A stretch of 55,851 bases of DNA from NCBI GenBank assembly GCA_022709905.1, contig JAKLHY010000052.1, positions 1-55,851 on the forward strand. The letters are read 5' to 3'. The DNA is from Verrucomicrobiota bacterium. Lineage in GTDB: Bacteria; Verrucomicrobiota; Verrucomicrobiia; Limisphaerales; UBA1319. Numbering within the stretch: position 1 is the first letter of the stretch; the number at the start of each line of letters is the position of its first letter. Of this stretch, positions 9,345 to 17,076 are shown piece by piece. Position numbers and translations under genes: made by a program. The notes below the pieces were generated by a model, which did not search any database, was not told the origin of the DNA, and saw only the letters and a program-made list of their open reading frames with translations.

Positions 9345-10204
9345 GAAGTTCCTCCTCCGGGAACGGAAGCGTAATACGGGCTCTGCCAGCGTTCGCCTTC
9401 CTGTTGCGCGGTGGGTTTGATCCCGGGGGCGGCAACGGAGTAAAACCCGGACGACACCTCCATTGCGGTGCGCTCGTCAGACTGCGACATGAGGACTTTT
9501 CCCTCGAGGACATGAACCCACGTCGAGGATGGCCTGGCAATCAGAAGAAATTTGGCCCCTTCGGATTTGACAGTCCCATGCGGAGTTCGGATTTCACAGG
9601 CGACTGGCCATTCCATGGAGGCGTCGATCAGTTCGATTTGGCCTGCCCACAGCGACGCTTTGAGAGATTGTTTATGGCCTGCCCATGACAACCGGCTGTT
9701 ACCCGCCAGGATCAGACTGTTGGTGTTGCCGCGAAAAACGATTCGGGCCTGGGAGCCCGGCGGGGTTTGAATGATATCATCGGGCTTCAGGACAATCCGG
9801 TTTGCGATAGCCAGGCGTTGGCCGTCGCGTTCGATCATCAGGCCTGGTCCCTCGGCCCACAGGCAGACGTCCGGTTCCGTTCCCCAACGCAGGAGCAGGA
9901 AACCCGCGGTCAAAATCCCCAGAACGGCGGCGGCCATGGCCAGCCATCTCGACGGTCTTATCCGATAAGCGCGTTCGCGGGCTCTGAATCCGCCCGGCTC
10001 GATCCGCGGGTCTTCATTTCCCGGGAAGGCAATGACCGGGGCCGAGGGTGCGCGGGCGCCGGCATCACGTTCAGCTCTCAGCTGTTCGAGAGCCTTTTGT
10101 CCGGCCGAAGAGGGGCGACGCCCAAAGCGGGAGGCCATCAAACCTTCGCAAGCCATCAGGCGGCCTTTGCGGCGTTGATCCTCGGGTTGTGGTGGGCCGT
10201 TCAT
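9341..10204 (-). CDS. FecR-like transmembrane protein (putative anti-sigma/signal protein)
   Basis: A 287-aa protein. The N-terminal 85 residues are charged and would be cytoplasmic. A single transmembrane helix lies at about 88-108 (WLAMAAAVLGILTAGFLLL). The outside part contains a FecR domain: LKPDDIIQTPPGSQARIVF, LWAGQIELIDAS, IRTPHGTVKSEGAKFLL and VLEGKVLMS. FecR proteins receive an outer-membrane or periplasmic signal and control a partner ECF sigma factor; the sigma gene ends 28 bases upstream. There is no clear zinc-binding anti-sigma motif at the N-terminus. It overlaps the next gene by four bases. Confidence 0.8.
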   Translation of the reverse strand: MNGPPQPEDQRRKGRLMACEGLMASRFGRRPSSAGQKALEQLRAERDAGARAPSAPVIAFPGNEDPRIEPGGFRARERAYRIRPSRWLAMAAAVLGILTAGFLLLRWGTEPDVCLWAEGPGLMIERDGQRLAIANRIVLKPDDIIQTPPGSQARIVFRGNTNSLILAGNSRLSWAGHKQSLKASLWAGQIELIDASMEWPVACEIRTPHGTVKSEGAKFLLIARPSSTWVHVLEGKVLMSQSDERTAMEVSSGFYSVAAPGIKPTAQQEGERWQSPYYASVPGGGTS

Positions 10205-10232
10205 GGGAATGAATAAATTGACAGCTTAGGGT

Positions 10233-10790
10233 TCAAGTCAGGTCGAGACGGTTCTCGATGCATTTTCGAATGGCATCCCGACCACGTTCGAGCCGTTTTT
10301 TGACCGCGTCAAGCCCGACAGCCAGCAACTCGGTAATCTGTCGAATCGCCTGATCTTCGAAGTAATGCAGCCGGCAGACCTCTCGAAGGGTATCCGGCAA
10401 CCGCTTGAAACATTCCTCCAAAATCCGGACGCGATCTGCCCAGGTGTCCCCGGCCGGCGATTGATCGAACGGGCGGAAAACATCCTCCATCCCGGCGGCG
10501 AGGGTATCATCCCAGGAGACTTCGCGTTGGCGACGTCGCAACTCGGCATAGGCGAGGTTTCGCGCGATCGTTCTTAACCAGGAGGCAAAGGCCTCCTTCT
10601 TTCGCAGGGTGTCCAGCTTGCGAAAGCCAATCACAAACGCTTCCTGGGTAATATCCTCCGCGAGAACCGGATCGCGGACGAGCGCCAGCACGTAGGCCAG
10701 CAGCATGGCCTCGTGCTCGCGAACAAGAATCTCATAGAGATCAACCGGATCCATCGCTGACCGAAGAACTATGGGCGCCTCGGGACTCAT
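10233..10790 (-). CDS. ECF-type RNA polymerase sigma factor
   Basis: A sigma-70 family ECF protein. Region 2 is visible (DLYEILVREHEAMLLAYV, then LAEDITQEAFVIGFRKL and SWLRTIARNLAYAELRR), and region 4 (LPDTLREVCRLHYFEDQAIRQITELLAVGLDAVKKRLERGR). The start is uncertain: in-frame starts at 10850, 10826, 10790 and 10754 all lack a strong ribosome-binding site. 10790 gives 185 aa, the usual ECF length. It is the first gene of the sigma-FecR-SUMF1 operon and begins shortly after the isomerase-like gene on the same strand. I infer that it answers to the FecR-like protein. Confidence 0.9.
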   Translation of the reverse strand: MSPEAPIVLRSAMDPVDLYEILVREHEAMLLAYVLALVRDPVLAEDITQEAFVIGFRKLDTLRKKEAFASWLRTIARNLAYAELRRRQREVSWDDTLAAGMEDVFRPFDQSPAGDTWADRVRILEECFKRLPDTLREVCRLHYFEDQAIRQITELLAVGLDAVKKRLERGRDAIRKCIENRLDLT

Positions 10791-10875
10791 CACAGCTAAG
10801 AGACGATTCCGCAGGAAAGGTGACATGGGATTGAATCCCATTGAAGCCAAAAAAAGAGGGCTGCAGCACCCATCG

Positions 10876-11793
10876 CTAGGCCAGCCATTGGCGCAGAACG
10901 ATGAGGTCCTTTTTGAAGGACTGGATCATGGCGGATTTGTCTCCGAGGGGATATTCGTGGTGTTGGGAAATGGGGCCGGCAAAGTTGGATTGCTTGAGAA
11001 GATTGAAGAACTCGCGGCTGATCATGCCTTCGCCGAGCGGGCGCCACTCGGCCTGCCAGTTCGAGCCGGCCTTTTTCCAGTAGAAATCCTTGACATAAAC
11101 CGCGCTGAAAAAGGGCGTCATCAGCCGGGCATGAGTGCGCCAGGCGTATCCCCCTTCCACGGTCGCGTGTCCGATATCAAAATGGGTCCCAAGGTGGCGG
11201 GGATCGCAGTCGCGGATCATCTCGTGGATGTCCCAGACCGGACCTCCGACGTAGCCGGATCCGGAGTGATTCTGGTAGCCGCCGCAAACGCCCAGCTCGC
11301 GATTGAGGGTTTCGAGTTCCTTCATGCGGAGCCGGAAGGCCGAGAGCTGTTCGGGGATGGGCCGTTGGGGGTCGTAACGCAAGTGGGCCAGGCGGTAGTG
11401 GCGGATGCCCAGTTTGGCGCCGGCGCGGAGCACGCGTTGGGTTTTGGGATCGTTGGCATCGGTGATGTCTGTGGTCATGATTTCGATGCGTTTTCCGCGT
11501 CTGGCCAGGGCTTCCACGAGCCGAGGCAGATCTTCCTCGACGCGATCGGGCTCGATCTGTCCTCCTTTGCGCACCGGGCATTCGATGCCATCCCAGCCGA
11601 CTTCGGCAACGAGGTCGGCGGTTTCGTCGGGGCCCAGTTTTTGAAACGGCTTCGAGAAGGCGACGCACGCAAAACGGGGTGTCGGTTGGGCTGCGGGCAG
11701 CCTGGGGGAAAGGGGCCAGGCGGCGCAGGCGGCGCCGGTGGCGGCCAATTGCTTCAGAAAATGCCGTCGCGAAGGATGCGCAATGGGGTTCAT
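10876..11793 (-). CDS. Tat-exported sugar phosphate isomerase/epimerase-like TIM-barrel protein
   Basis: A 305-aa protein from ATG 11793; a longer frame runs to 11976 but its extra N-terminus is not protein-like. The N-terminus has a twin-arginine signal (HPSRRHFLKQLAATGAACAAW), then a xylose-isomerase-like TIM barrel: LVAEVGWDGIECPV, LARRGKRIEIMTTDI, LGVCGGYQNHSGS, GTHFDIGHATVEGG, YVKDFYWKK and GPISQHHEYP. His, Asp and Glu residues at strand ends are consistent with a metal site. The substrate cannot be told from sequence; many such exported proteins occur in Verrucomicrobiota and Planctomycetes. It may be cotranscribed with the sigma factor gene downstream. Confidence 0.85.
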   Translation of the reverse strand: MNPIAHPSRRHFLKQLAATGAACAAWPLSPRLPAAQPTPRFACVAFSKPFQKLGPDETADLVAEVGWDGIECPVRKGGQIEPDRVEEDLPRLVEALARRGKRIEIMTTDITDANDPKTQRVLRAGAKLGIRHYRLAHLRYDPQRPIPEQLSAFRLRMKELETLNRELGVCGGYQNHSGSGYVGGPVWDIHEMIRDCDPRHLGTHFDIGHATVEGGYAWRTHARLMTPFFSAVYVKDFYWKKAGSNWQAEWRPLGEGMISREFFNLLKQSNFAGPISQHHEYPLGDKSAMIQSFKKDLIVLRQWLA

Positions 11794-11959
11794 GGGAATG
11801 AATATGCCAAGCGCCGGGAGGTTGGGAAACAGAAAAAGTGGATGGGGATCCCGAATGCCGGCTTGATTGGGATGGATGGCGGACATAGGGTCTAGTGATC
11901 GGGCCTCGGCAATGCGCGTCATCCGAGGCCTGCTGATGATCACGAGGCACCGGTGAACT

Positions 11960-12964
11960 ATGTCTTCCACGATCAACGTCTTTATTCATTCGAGCCAATT
12001 CCCCGACGCGGTGCGCAAGGATCTCTTGGAGTCTATGCGCCGGCGAGCGGTCAATCACAAGTTCCATTACGACACCATCAGGCAAGCCCAGAAATGGCTC
12101 TGTCTGCACGAGACTTATTCACCCGCACGCACGCGTCCGGAAGTCGCCAACACCTACCATCAGGCGTTCCGGCAAACCGTAAAAAGGCTCGGACAAGGAC
12201 CCGTGCAAGTGATTGGCTTGGGGTGCGGTGGCGGCGCGAAGGATTGCGCCCTGATCCGGTGTCTCGAAGGCAGAACCGTTCACTACAGGGCGGTGGATGT
12301 CAGCACCGCTCTGGTCCTCAAGGCCTGCCAGGCCGCCGGCGAGTGGATGCCGCCCGACCGCTGCCTGCCTCTCGTGTGCGATCTGGCGACGGCCGAGGAT
12401 TTGCCTGCCGAAATCGAGGAACACTCCCCGAGCGGAAGCATTCGCATCCTCACGTTTTTTGGCATGCTGCCCAATTTCGAACCGGCGATCATCCTCCCTC
12501 GATTGGCGGCCTTGGTGAAACCTGACGACTGTCTGCTCTGCAGCGCCAATCTGGCGCCGGGCGACGATTACCGGCAGGGCGTCGAGCGGGTGCGGCCTCT
12601 GTATGACAACGCGCTGACGCGAGATTGGTTGATGACCTTTCTTTCCGACCTGGGCGTTGAGGCGGACGACGGAACGATGCGCTTTTCCATCGAAGAGCAT
12701 CCCGCCGGTTCGGGATTGCTGCGGATCGCGGCTTATTTTGAGTTTCTCCGAGGCAAACAGGTGCGAATCGACTCGGTGAACTTTGACTTTCAGCCGTCGG
12801 ACGTTCTGCGCCTTTTCTTCTCGTACCGTCACACCCCGGCGTTGGTGAAAGACTTGCTCGCACCCCATGGATTGTCAGTGGACGCCCAGTGGATTTCGCC
12901 TTGCGGAGAAGAGGGGGTGTTTTTGGCTTCGGCAAGACCGTGGCCCGACCGGTTGCCAAAATAA
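11960..12964 (+). CDS. SAM-dependent methyltransferase of the EgtD (histidine-specific) type
   Basis: A 334-aa cytoplasmic protein. It shows a Rossmann-type SAM motif (VIGLGCGGGAKD, about residues 84-95), an acidic YRAVDVST motif II, and an EgtD-like FFGMLPNFEP block near residue 168, where EgtD proteins have FLGSTIGNF. The C-terminus (SYRHTPALVKDLLAPHGLSV) resembles the EgtD end. EgtD makes hercynine, the first step of ergothioneine synthesis, but this copy is divergent and no egtB is adjacent, so the substrate is open. It is divergent from the isomerase-like gene and convergent with the protein-glutaminase pair; its stop codon sits inside a long hairpin. Confidence 0.65.
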   Translation: MSSTINVFIHSSQFPDAVRKDLLESMRRRAVNHKFHYDTIRQAQKWLCLHETYSPARTRPEVANTYHQAFRQTVKRLGQGPVQVIGLGCGGGAKDCALIRCLEGRTVHYRAVDVSTALVLKACQAAGEWMPPDRCLPLVCDLATAEDLPAEIEEHSPSGSIRILTFFGMLPNFEPAIILPRLAALVKPDDCLLCSANLAPGDDYRQGVERVRPLYDNALTRDWLMTFLSDLGVEADDGTMRFSIEEHPAGSGLLRIAAYFEFLRGKQVRIDSVNFDFQPSDVLRLFFSYRHTPALVKDLLAPHGLSVDAQWISPCGEEGVFLASARPWPDRLPK

Positions 12965-12993
12965 ACTCTGGAGATTTCTCTTGGCAACCGGTC
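12947..12993. terminator. Long inverted repeat between convergent genes
   Basis: A 13-bp perfect inverted repeat (GACCGGTTGCCAA at 12947-12959 and TTGGCAACCGGTC at 12981-12993) with a 21-base loop spans the stop codons of both convergent genes. It lacks a clean U-tract on either strand, so I call it a likely bidirectional terminator or mRNA 3' protecting hairpin. Confidence 0.5.
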
Positions 12994-13253
12994 TAACCGC
13001 CAGTCCGAATTGACTCGATCACGTCACCGTGCGCCTGCAAGAAACGGACGCAAACGGGTTTTCCCGTTGCGGCAGCGGCGCGCAATTGCCGTAGCGCGTC
13101 GCCATAAGCTGGATCGGCATAAGGCAGCCGATAAATGCGCGCGGATTCGAAGAACATCACCTCGGCGTGATCGGTGGTTGTGCGGACTCGCGCGACCGTC
13201 AACTGACGTTCCCGCTGTCCGGCATCTCCTGAGCTCTCGATGGTTGATGCCAA
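12993..13253 (-). CDS. Small protein resembling the N-terminal (pro-) domain of the upstream protein glutaminase
   Basis: An 86-aa protein. I choose TTG at 13253 because AGAGGG lies a few bases upstream and the reading frame beyond it is antisense-like. Nearly the whole protein aligns with residues 8-75 of the neighbouring glutaminase: TVARVR against TVAAVR, IYRLP against IYTLP with identical spacing to TGKPVCV against TRQPLKV, then a common Gly and hydrophobic end. It has no catalytic residues, signal peptide or membrane segment. It begins 34 bases after the glutaminase stop, so the two are probably cotranscribed. In Chryseobacterium protein glutaminase the pro-region blocks the active site; by analogy this could be a stand-alone inhibitor or folding helper. 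That function is inference. Confidence 0.6.
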   Translation of the reverse strand: MASTIESSGDAGQRERQLTVARVRTTTDHAEVMFFESARIYRLPYADPAYGDALRQLRAAAATGKPVCVRFLQAHGDVIESIRTGG

Positions 13254-13287
13254 GCTTGCCCTCTTGGTGCGGATCTGATGGCCGGGA

Positions 13288-14235
13288 TCAACAAGTGACC
13301 AGACCGCTGTAAGCCAGCAACGTGGCTTCCGTGGAGGCGTAGGTGGGGTCTGTGGTGAAAGTGCCGCCGGGGCCAGGCGTGTAGGCCGAGCCCGGTTGGA
13401 TCGAGTATTCGGTGACGTGGGCGTGGGCGCTGCACGACGCATTTTCCTGGGCCGCAAGCCAAGTGCTGAGCAAGACGGGTTTGTCGAACATGCCGGGATC
13501 AATCACCATGGCGAGCACCAGGGAGAATCCCTTAGGAAGTCCCTTGAGCTGGAGGCGCACTCGGAGGAGTGGGGCCACGTGATACCACCAGGTCACGCAG
13601 CAACCGCCCCACTTGTCCGCTCTCACGGCCAGCCGGTCGCTGTTGGCTGTGGCGAAGCTAAAGACTTTTTCACAGCAGAACTTGTAGCGCGTGGTGATGA
13701 TGCGCCGCATTTGATGGGCGCGCGCATAACAGCCGTCGATCACATATTGGAACGGAATGCAGGGGGTCACGGCATAGGGACCGGGCAGATGACAGGAGAG
13801 TCCGGCGCAAAAATCGAAGATCTCTTTGGCTTTCGCGTAGCTGGGTACGATCTTCGTGCACAGCTTAAAACACCCCCACTTGAGATGGAGATCAACAAAG
13901 TTGAAGACGCTCGGATCGATTTTAAGCACCTCGATCGGAATGATCTTGTCCGGTTTTTCGAGGGGGGGATGAATCCGTTTGAATTCCTCCACATCCGACG
14001 AACTGGGATCTGTCACGCGTTGGATCAAGCCTCGTTTGTTGTTGAGCGTGACTTTCAGCGGCTGCCTGGTCTCGAGAGCCTTGGCGAAACGGCCCGCAAT
14101 TTCGCTTTCGGGACCTTGGTCTCGAGGCAGAGTGTAAATGGGTTGACGTTGGTGAAACAGGTACTCGTTGGGTTGGCCTTCACTCCTGCGAACGGCGGCA
14201 ACGGTGACCAGGCCCGTCTCTGGTTTTGTGGCCAT
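13288..14235 (-). CDS. Protein-glutaminase-like cysteine hydrolase (protein-glutamine deamidase family)
   Basis: A 315-aa protein. Residues 158-315 match the secreted protein glutaminase family of Chryseobacterium, which deamidates glutamine side chains in proteins: IPFQYVIDGCYARAHQM with the nucleophile Cys169, then CCVTWWYHVAPLL with His219, then MVIDPGMFDKPV with Asp246, giving the Cys-His-Asp order, and a TWLAAQENASC block and C-terminal DPTYASTEATLLAYSG. Residues 1 to about 125 form a separate domain, equivalent in position to the family's pro-region, and half of it recurs in the small downstream gene. Unlike the known enzyme, the N-terminus (MATKPETGLV) has no signal peptide, so the protein seems cytoplasmic or exported by another route. 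It is cysteine-rich (13 Cys). Family assignment is from motif memory; activity is inferred. Confidence 0.75.
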   Translation of the reverse strand: MATKPETGLVTVAAVRRSEGQPNEYLFHQRQPIYTLPRDQGPESEIAGRFAKALETRQPLKVTLNNKRGLIQRVTDPSSSDVEEFKRIHPPLEKPDKIIPIEVLKIDPSVFNFVDLHLKWGCFKLCTKIVPSYAKAKEIFDFCAGLSCHLPGPYAVTPCIPFQYVIDGCYARAHQMRRIITTRYKFCCEKVFSFATANSDRLAVRADKWGGCCVTWWYHVAPLLRVRLQLKGLPKGFSLVLAMVIDPGMFDKPVLLSTWLAAQENASCSAHAHVTEYSIQPGSAYTPGPGGTFTTDPTYASTEATLLAYSGLVTC

Positions 14236-14258
14236 AATGTATCTCCTAAAATGAATGT

Positions 14259-14489
14259 TTAGTTGAGGGTTTGAATGATCAAATCCTTGTCGGTTATGAT
14301 ATCATTGAATAATCCATGAGTCAAGCTCAGGATGGTGGCCTTCTGGAAATTCCCTTTCCCCAGGATGTTGCAGAGGTAGCGCTCCAATTTGATTGCCTGG
14401 GAAGCTTGTTTTGGTATAAATGCATTCTGATCAAAGCCCTGCGAAAGGTGGATGATCACAGGGCATTGCAGAGTGGCAACCCTAAGCAT
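14259..14489 (-). CDS. Possible small protein upstream of the protein glutaminase
   Basis: A 76-aa open frame on the same strand ends 23 bases before the glutaminase start. I recognise no family. It has no signal peptide and is richer in Ile, Leu and Lys than its neighbours, because this stretch is AT-richer. There is no good ribosome-binding site. It may be a real leader gene of the operon or chance; the 267-base gap otherwise holds the promoters of two divergent genes. Confidence 0.25.
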   Translation of the reverse strand: MLRVATLQCPVIIHLSQGFDQNAFIPKQASQAIKLERYLCNILGKGNFQKATILSLTHGLFNDIITDKDLIIQTLN

Positions 14490-14502
14490 GACAAGCTAAA
14501 CC

Positions 14503-14859
14503 ATGAACAATCCCGAGGAATCACAGAAATTCGAGCAGACACGGCAGTGGTGCATGTTTATTCATTTCTCGCAGTTTGCCGGTTACGTCATCCCGTTTGC
14601 GGGTTTGATCGTGCCGATCATTCTTTGGCAGATGAAGAAAAGTGATCCGGACGTCAACGCGCACGGCAAACTAGTCCTCAACTGGATCCTGTCGGCACTG
14701 ATTTATTTCGTGGTCTGCCTGCTGTTGTCTTTTGTGTTCATCGGCATTCCGATGCTTTTTGCCCTGGGTCTGGTTGCGATCATCTTTCCGATCGTTGGAG
14801 GGATCAAAGCCAACAACGGAGAGCTGTGGAAGTATCCGCTGACGATCTCCTTTTTCTGA
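14503..14859 (+). CDS. DUF4870 small membrane protein
   Basis: A 118-aa protein with three hydrophobic segments (about residues 19-43, 60-83 and 86-103). The pattern FIHFSQFAGYVIPFAGLIVPIILW followed by NAHGKLVLNWILS is characteristic of DUF4870, a family of small inner-membrane proteins (related to Tic20) of unknown function. Length is typical. It is monocistronic and convergent with trpC, with a 19-bp perfect inverted repeat between them. Confidence 0.85.
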   Translation: MNNPEESQKFEQTRQWCMFIHFSQFAGYVIPFAGLIVPIILWQMKKSDPDVNAHGKLVLNWILSALIYFVVCLLLSFVFIGIPMLFALGLVAIIFPIVGGIKANNGELWKYPLTISFF

Positions 14860-14893
14860 GAAACACTCAGCGGAATGCCAACGGAGACTGCTA

Positions 14894-14939
14894 AGGGTCC
14901 GTGCAAAAATAAATCGGAAGTTATTTTTGCACGGACCCT
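14894..14939. terminator. 19-bp perfect inverted repeat, probable bidirectional terminator
   Basis: The left arm 14894-14912 (AGGGTCCGTGCAAAAATAA) is exactly complementary to the right arm 14921-14939, with an 8-base loop. It lies between the convergent DUF4870 and trpC genes. The loop-proximal half is A/T and the base is GC-rich, the reverse of a normal intrinsic terminator, so it might instead be a REP-like palindrome. Confidence 0.55.
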
Positions 14940-14981
14940 AAGGATTCGGGGCTTTGTGGGCTGCGGATTGATGCATCTGTT

Positions 14982-15806
14982 TTATTCCGGACATCCATGC
15001 TCGAAATCACCCATCAGCTCGCGCACTTTCGATCCGAGGTCCGATTGGCGCATGAGCGATTCGCCGACGAGGATGGCGCGAGCGCCGATTTTGGCCAGGC
15101 GCTGGACATCTTTGGTGTTATGAATGCCGCTCTCGGCGACCAATAAGCGGCGTCCCTGGGCGAGGTCCGGGGCGATTCGGGCAGCCAGGCGTTCGGTGGT
15201 GGCCAGGTCGACCTGGAAAGACTTGAGATTCCGGTTGTTCACCCCAATCAATTCGGCATCAATGGCCAGCGCTCGCTCCAGTTCGGCCTCGTCGTGGACT
15301 TCGACTAACACCGCCAGCCCCGAGGCGCGTGCGAGGTCATGAAACCTGGACAATTGGCGATCGTTCAGGATGGCGGCGATCAGCAGGATGGCATCGGCGC
15401 CCCAGGCGATGGCTTCGGCAATCTGCCGTTCGTCGATGATGAAGTCCTTGCGCAAAAGAGGCAGGCTCACCGCGGATCGGATGGCTTTGAGGTATTCGAG
15501 GGATCCTTGGAAGAAGTGCTGGTCGGTGAGGACAGAGAGGCAATCCGCGCCCGCCGCCTCGTATTCCCGGGCGATGCGCACCGGGTCAAAGTCCGGCCGG
15601 ATAACACCCGCTGAGGGAGAAGCTTTTTTAACCTCGGCGATGAGGGCGATGGCGCCGCGTCGGGGATTCTTCAGCGCGGAGACAAAAGGCCGGACTCCGC
15701 CGCGAACCTGGATGGACTTGGTCAGCTCCTGGGCATCGGGAAGATGAGCCGGAAGCCGCGAGATCTCACCCTTCTTATGTTCCACAATCGTATCGAGAAT
15801 ATTCAT
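14982..15806 (-). CDS. trpC: Indole-3-glycerol phosphate synthase
   Basis: A 274-aa TIM-barrel enzyme of tryptophan synthesis, converting CdRP to indole-3-glycerol phosphate. Motifs are ILDTIVEHKKGEIS at the N-terminus, IAEVKKASPSAGVI (catalytic Lys), VLTDQHFFQGS, LLRKDFIIDERQI, IGVNNRNLKSFQVD and VAESGIHNTKDV. Length matches the single-domain enzyme; it is not fused to TrpF. It starts 18 bases after the prfB stop on the same strand, so the two may share a transcript; no other trp genes are in the window. Confidence 0.97.
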   Translation of the reverse strand: MNILDTIVEHKKGEISRLPAHLPDAQELTKSIQVRGGVRPFVSALKNPRRGAIALIAEVKKASPSAGVIRPDFDPVRIAREYEAAGADCLSVLTDQHFFQGSLEYLKAIRSAVSLPLLRKDFIIDERQIAEAIAWGADAILLIAAILNDRQLSRFHDLARASGLAVLVEVHDEAELERALAIDAELIGVNNRNLKSFQVDLATTERLAARIAPDLAQGRRLLVAESGIHNTKDVQRLAKIGARAILVGESLMRQSDLGSKVRELMGDFEHGCPE

Positions 15807-15824
15807 GCGGCTGGGGAGGAAGGA

Positions 15825-16974
15825 TCACTCGTCGGTTTCTTCGTCGCGCACTCCGGCCATGCGTTTGGTCGGGCAACCGGCCCGCAGCCAGGCGTTGACA
15901 AAGGTATCAAGATCCCCATCCAAGACGGCCTGGACATTGCTGGTTTCCGATGCGGTGCGCAGGTCTTTCACCATGCGATAGGGTTGCAGGACATAACTGC
16001 GGATCTGGCTGCCCCACGAAATACTGCCTTTTTCCCCGTAAAACTTCTCAAGCTCCTGTCGTTTTTCGTCCTGCTTGAGGGCAAAGATCTTTGCCAGGAG
16101 GATCTTCATGGCATAAGCCCGATTCTGGTGCTGGGATCGTTCGCTCTGGCAGGCAGCGACGAGGCCGGTGGGGATGTGCTTAATCCGGACGGCGGTTTCG
16201 ACCTTGTTGACGTTCTGGCCTCCCTTGCCGCCGGACCGGTAGGTGTCCATCTCCAACTCGGCCGGTGGAATCACGAGTTCCGTGTTGTCTTCGATTTCGG
16301 CAATGACATCCACGCTGGCAAAGCTTGTGTGCCGGCGTTTGTTGGCGTCGAACGGCGAAATCCGGACCAAGCGGTGAACCCCCCGTTCGGCCTTGCAAAA
16401 GCCGTAGGCGTTTTCGCCGGTAATCATGGCAGTGGCGCTCTTGATCCCGGCGACTTCGCCAGGGAGGGCGTCCATGACCTCGAATTTCCAGCCGCGGCCC
16501 TCGCACCATCGCTGATACATTCGGAGCAGCATATTGGCCCAGTCACAGGACTCGGTTCCTCCCGCGCCGGCGTTAATGCTGAGGATGCAATTGCTGCGAT
16601 CGTGGGGACCGTTCAAAAGGACCTTCAATTCCAGGTCTTCGAGACCGCGGGTGAGGGCCTGGGTTTCGCGGCTGAGTTCAACTTCCAGGGCGGCCTGGGC
16701 GGCGGCGGGTTCGGCCTCGCCCAGCTCGATCATCACCTTGAGGTCCTCCCACTGCTTCTCGGCCTGCAACAACGGCTCCGATTTTTTTCGCAGCGTGTTG
16801 GCTTCATCGATCAGTTTTTGGGCCTGGTCGCGGTTGTTCCAGAAGGACTCGGCCGCCATCAGACCGTCCAATTCAGCCAGACGGCGTTGGATGGCCGGCA
16901 CGTCAAAGAAACCTCCGCAGGTGAACCAGTTTTTCTCCGGCGGCGTCCAATTGGGCTCTGATCACTTCAAACAT
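15825..16974 (-). CDS. prfB: Peptide chain release factor 2, programmed +1 frameshift
   Basis: RF2 releases peptides at UGA and UAA. The main frame (from 16904) has SPF in RISPFDANKRR (stop-codon recognition) and GGQ in SGGKGGQNVNKVE (peptidyl-tRNA hydrolysis). The true start is ATG 16974 in the other frame: 23 codons (beginning MFEVIRAQLDAAGEK) run to an in-frame TGA at 16905-16903, preceded by GGAGG TTT CTT. A +1 shift at CTT-TGA-C continues as Asp-Val-Pro-Ala-Ile into the long frame, giving about 382 aa. This is the classic autoregulatory site: low RF2 lets the ribosome shift. A plain single-frame annotation would wrongly start at GTG 16901. Confidence 0.97.
16902..16916 (-). promoter_or_regulatory. 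prfB programmed frameshift site
   Basis: On the minus strand the sequence reads GGAGG TTT CTT TGA C. The internal Shine-Dalgarno-like GGAGG, the three-base spacer, the slippery CTT and the weak TGAC stop context match the architecture known from E. coli prfB. Confidence 0.95.
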
Positions 16975-17076
16975 ACGTCATCAATTTACTGATAAGACAA
17001 TGCGGTTGGCCAGTCCGAACTGAGCGCAACCCTGGGAAAGCGCTTCGTATGCGGGTCGGTTTGAGGCAGTGCTTCG

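Noticed and set aside
10771..11895. 374-codon open frame antisense to the exported isomerase-like gene
   Set aside because: The minus-strand protein has a Tat signal and TIM-barrel motifs; the plus frame has none.
13396..14262. 288-codon open frame antisense to the protein glutaminase
   Set aside because: Catalytic motifs are on the minus strand; the plus frame is a shadow.
15744..16961. 405-codon open frame antisense to prfB
   Set aside because: Covers the opposite strand of a certain gene and has no family features.
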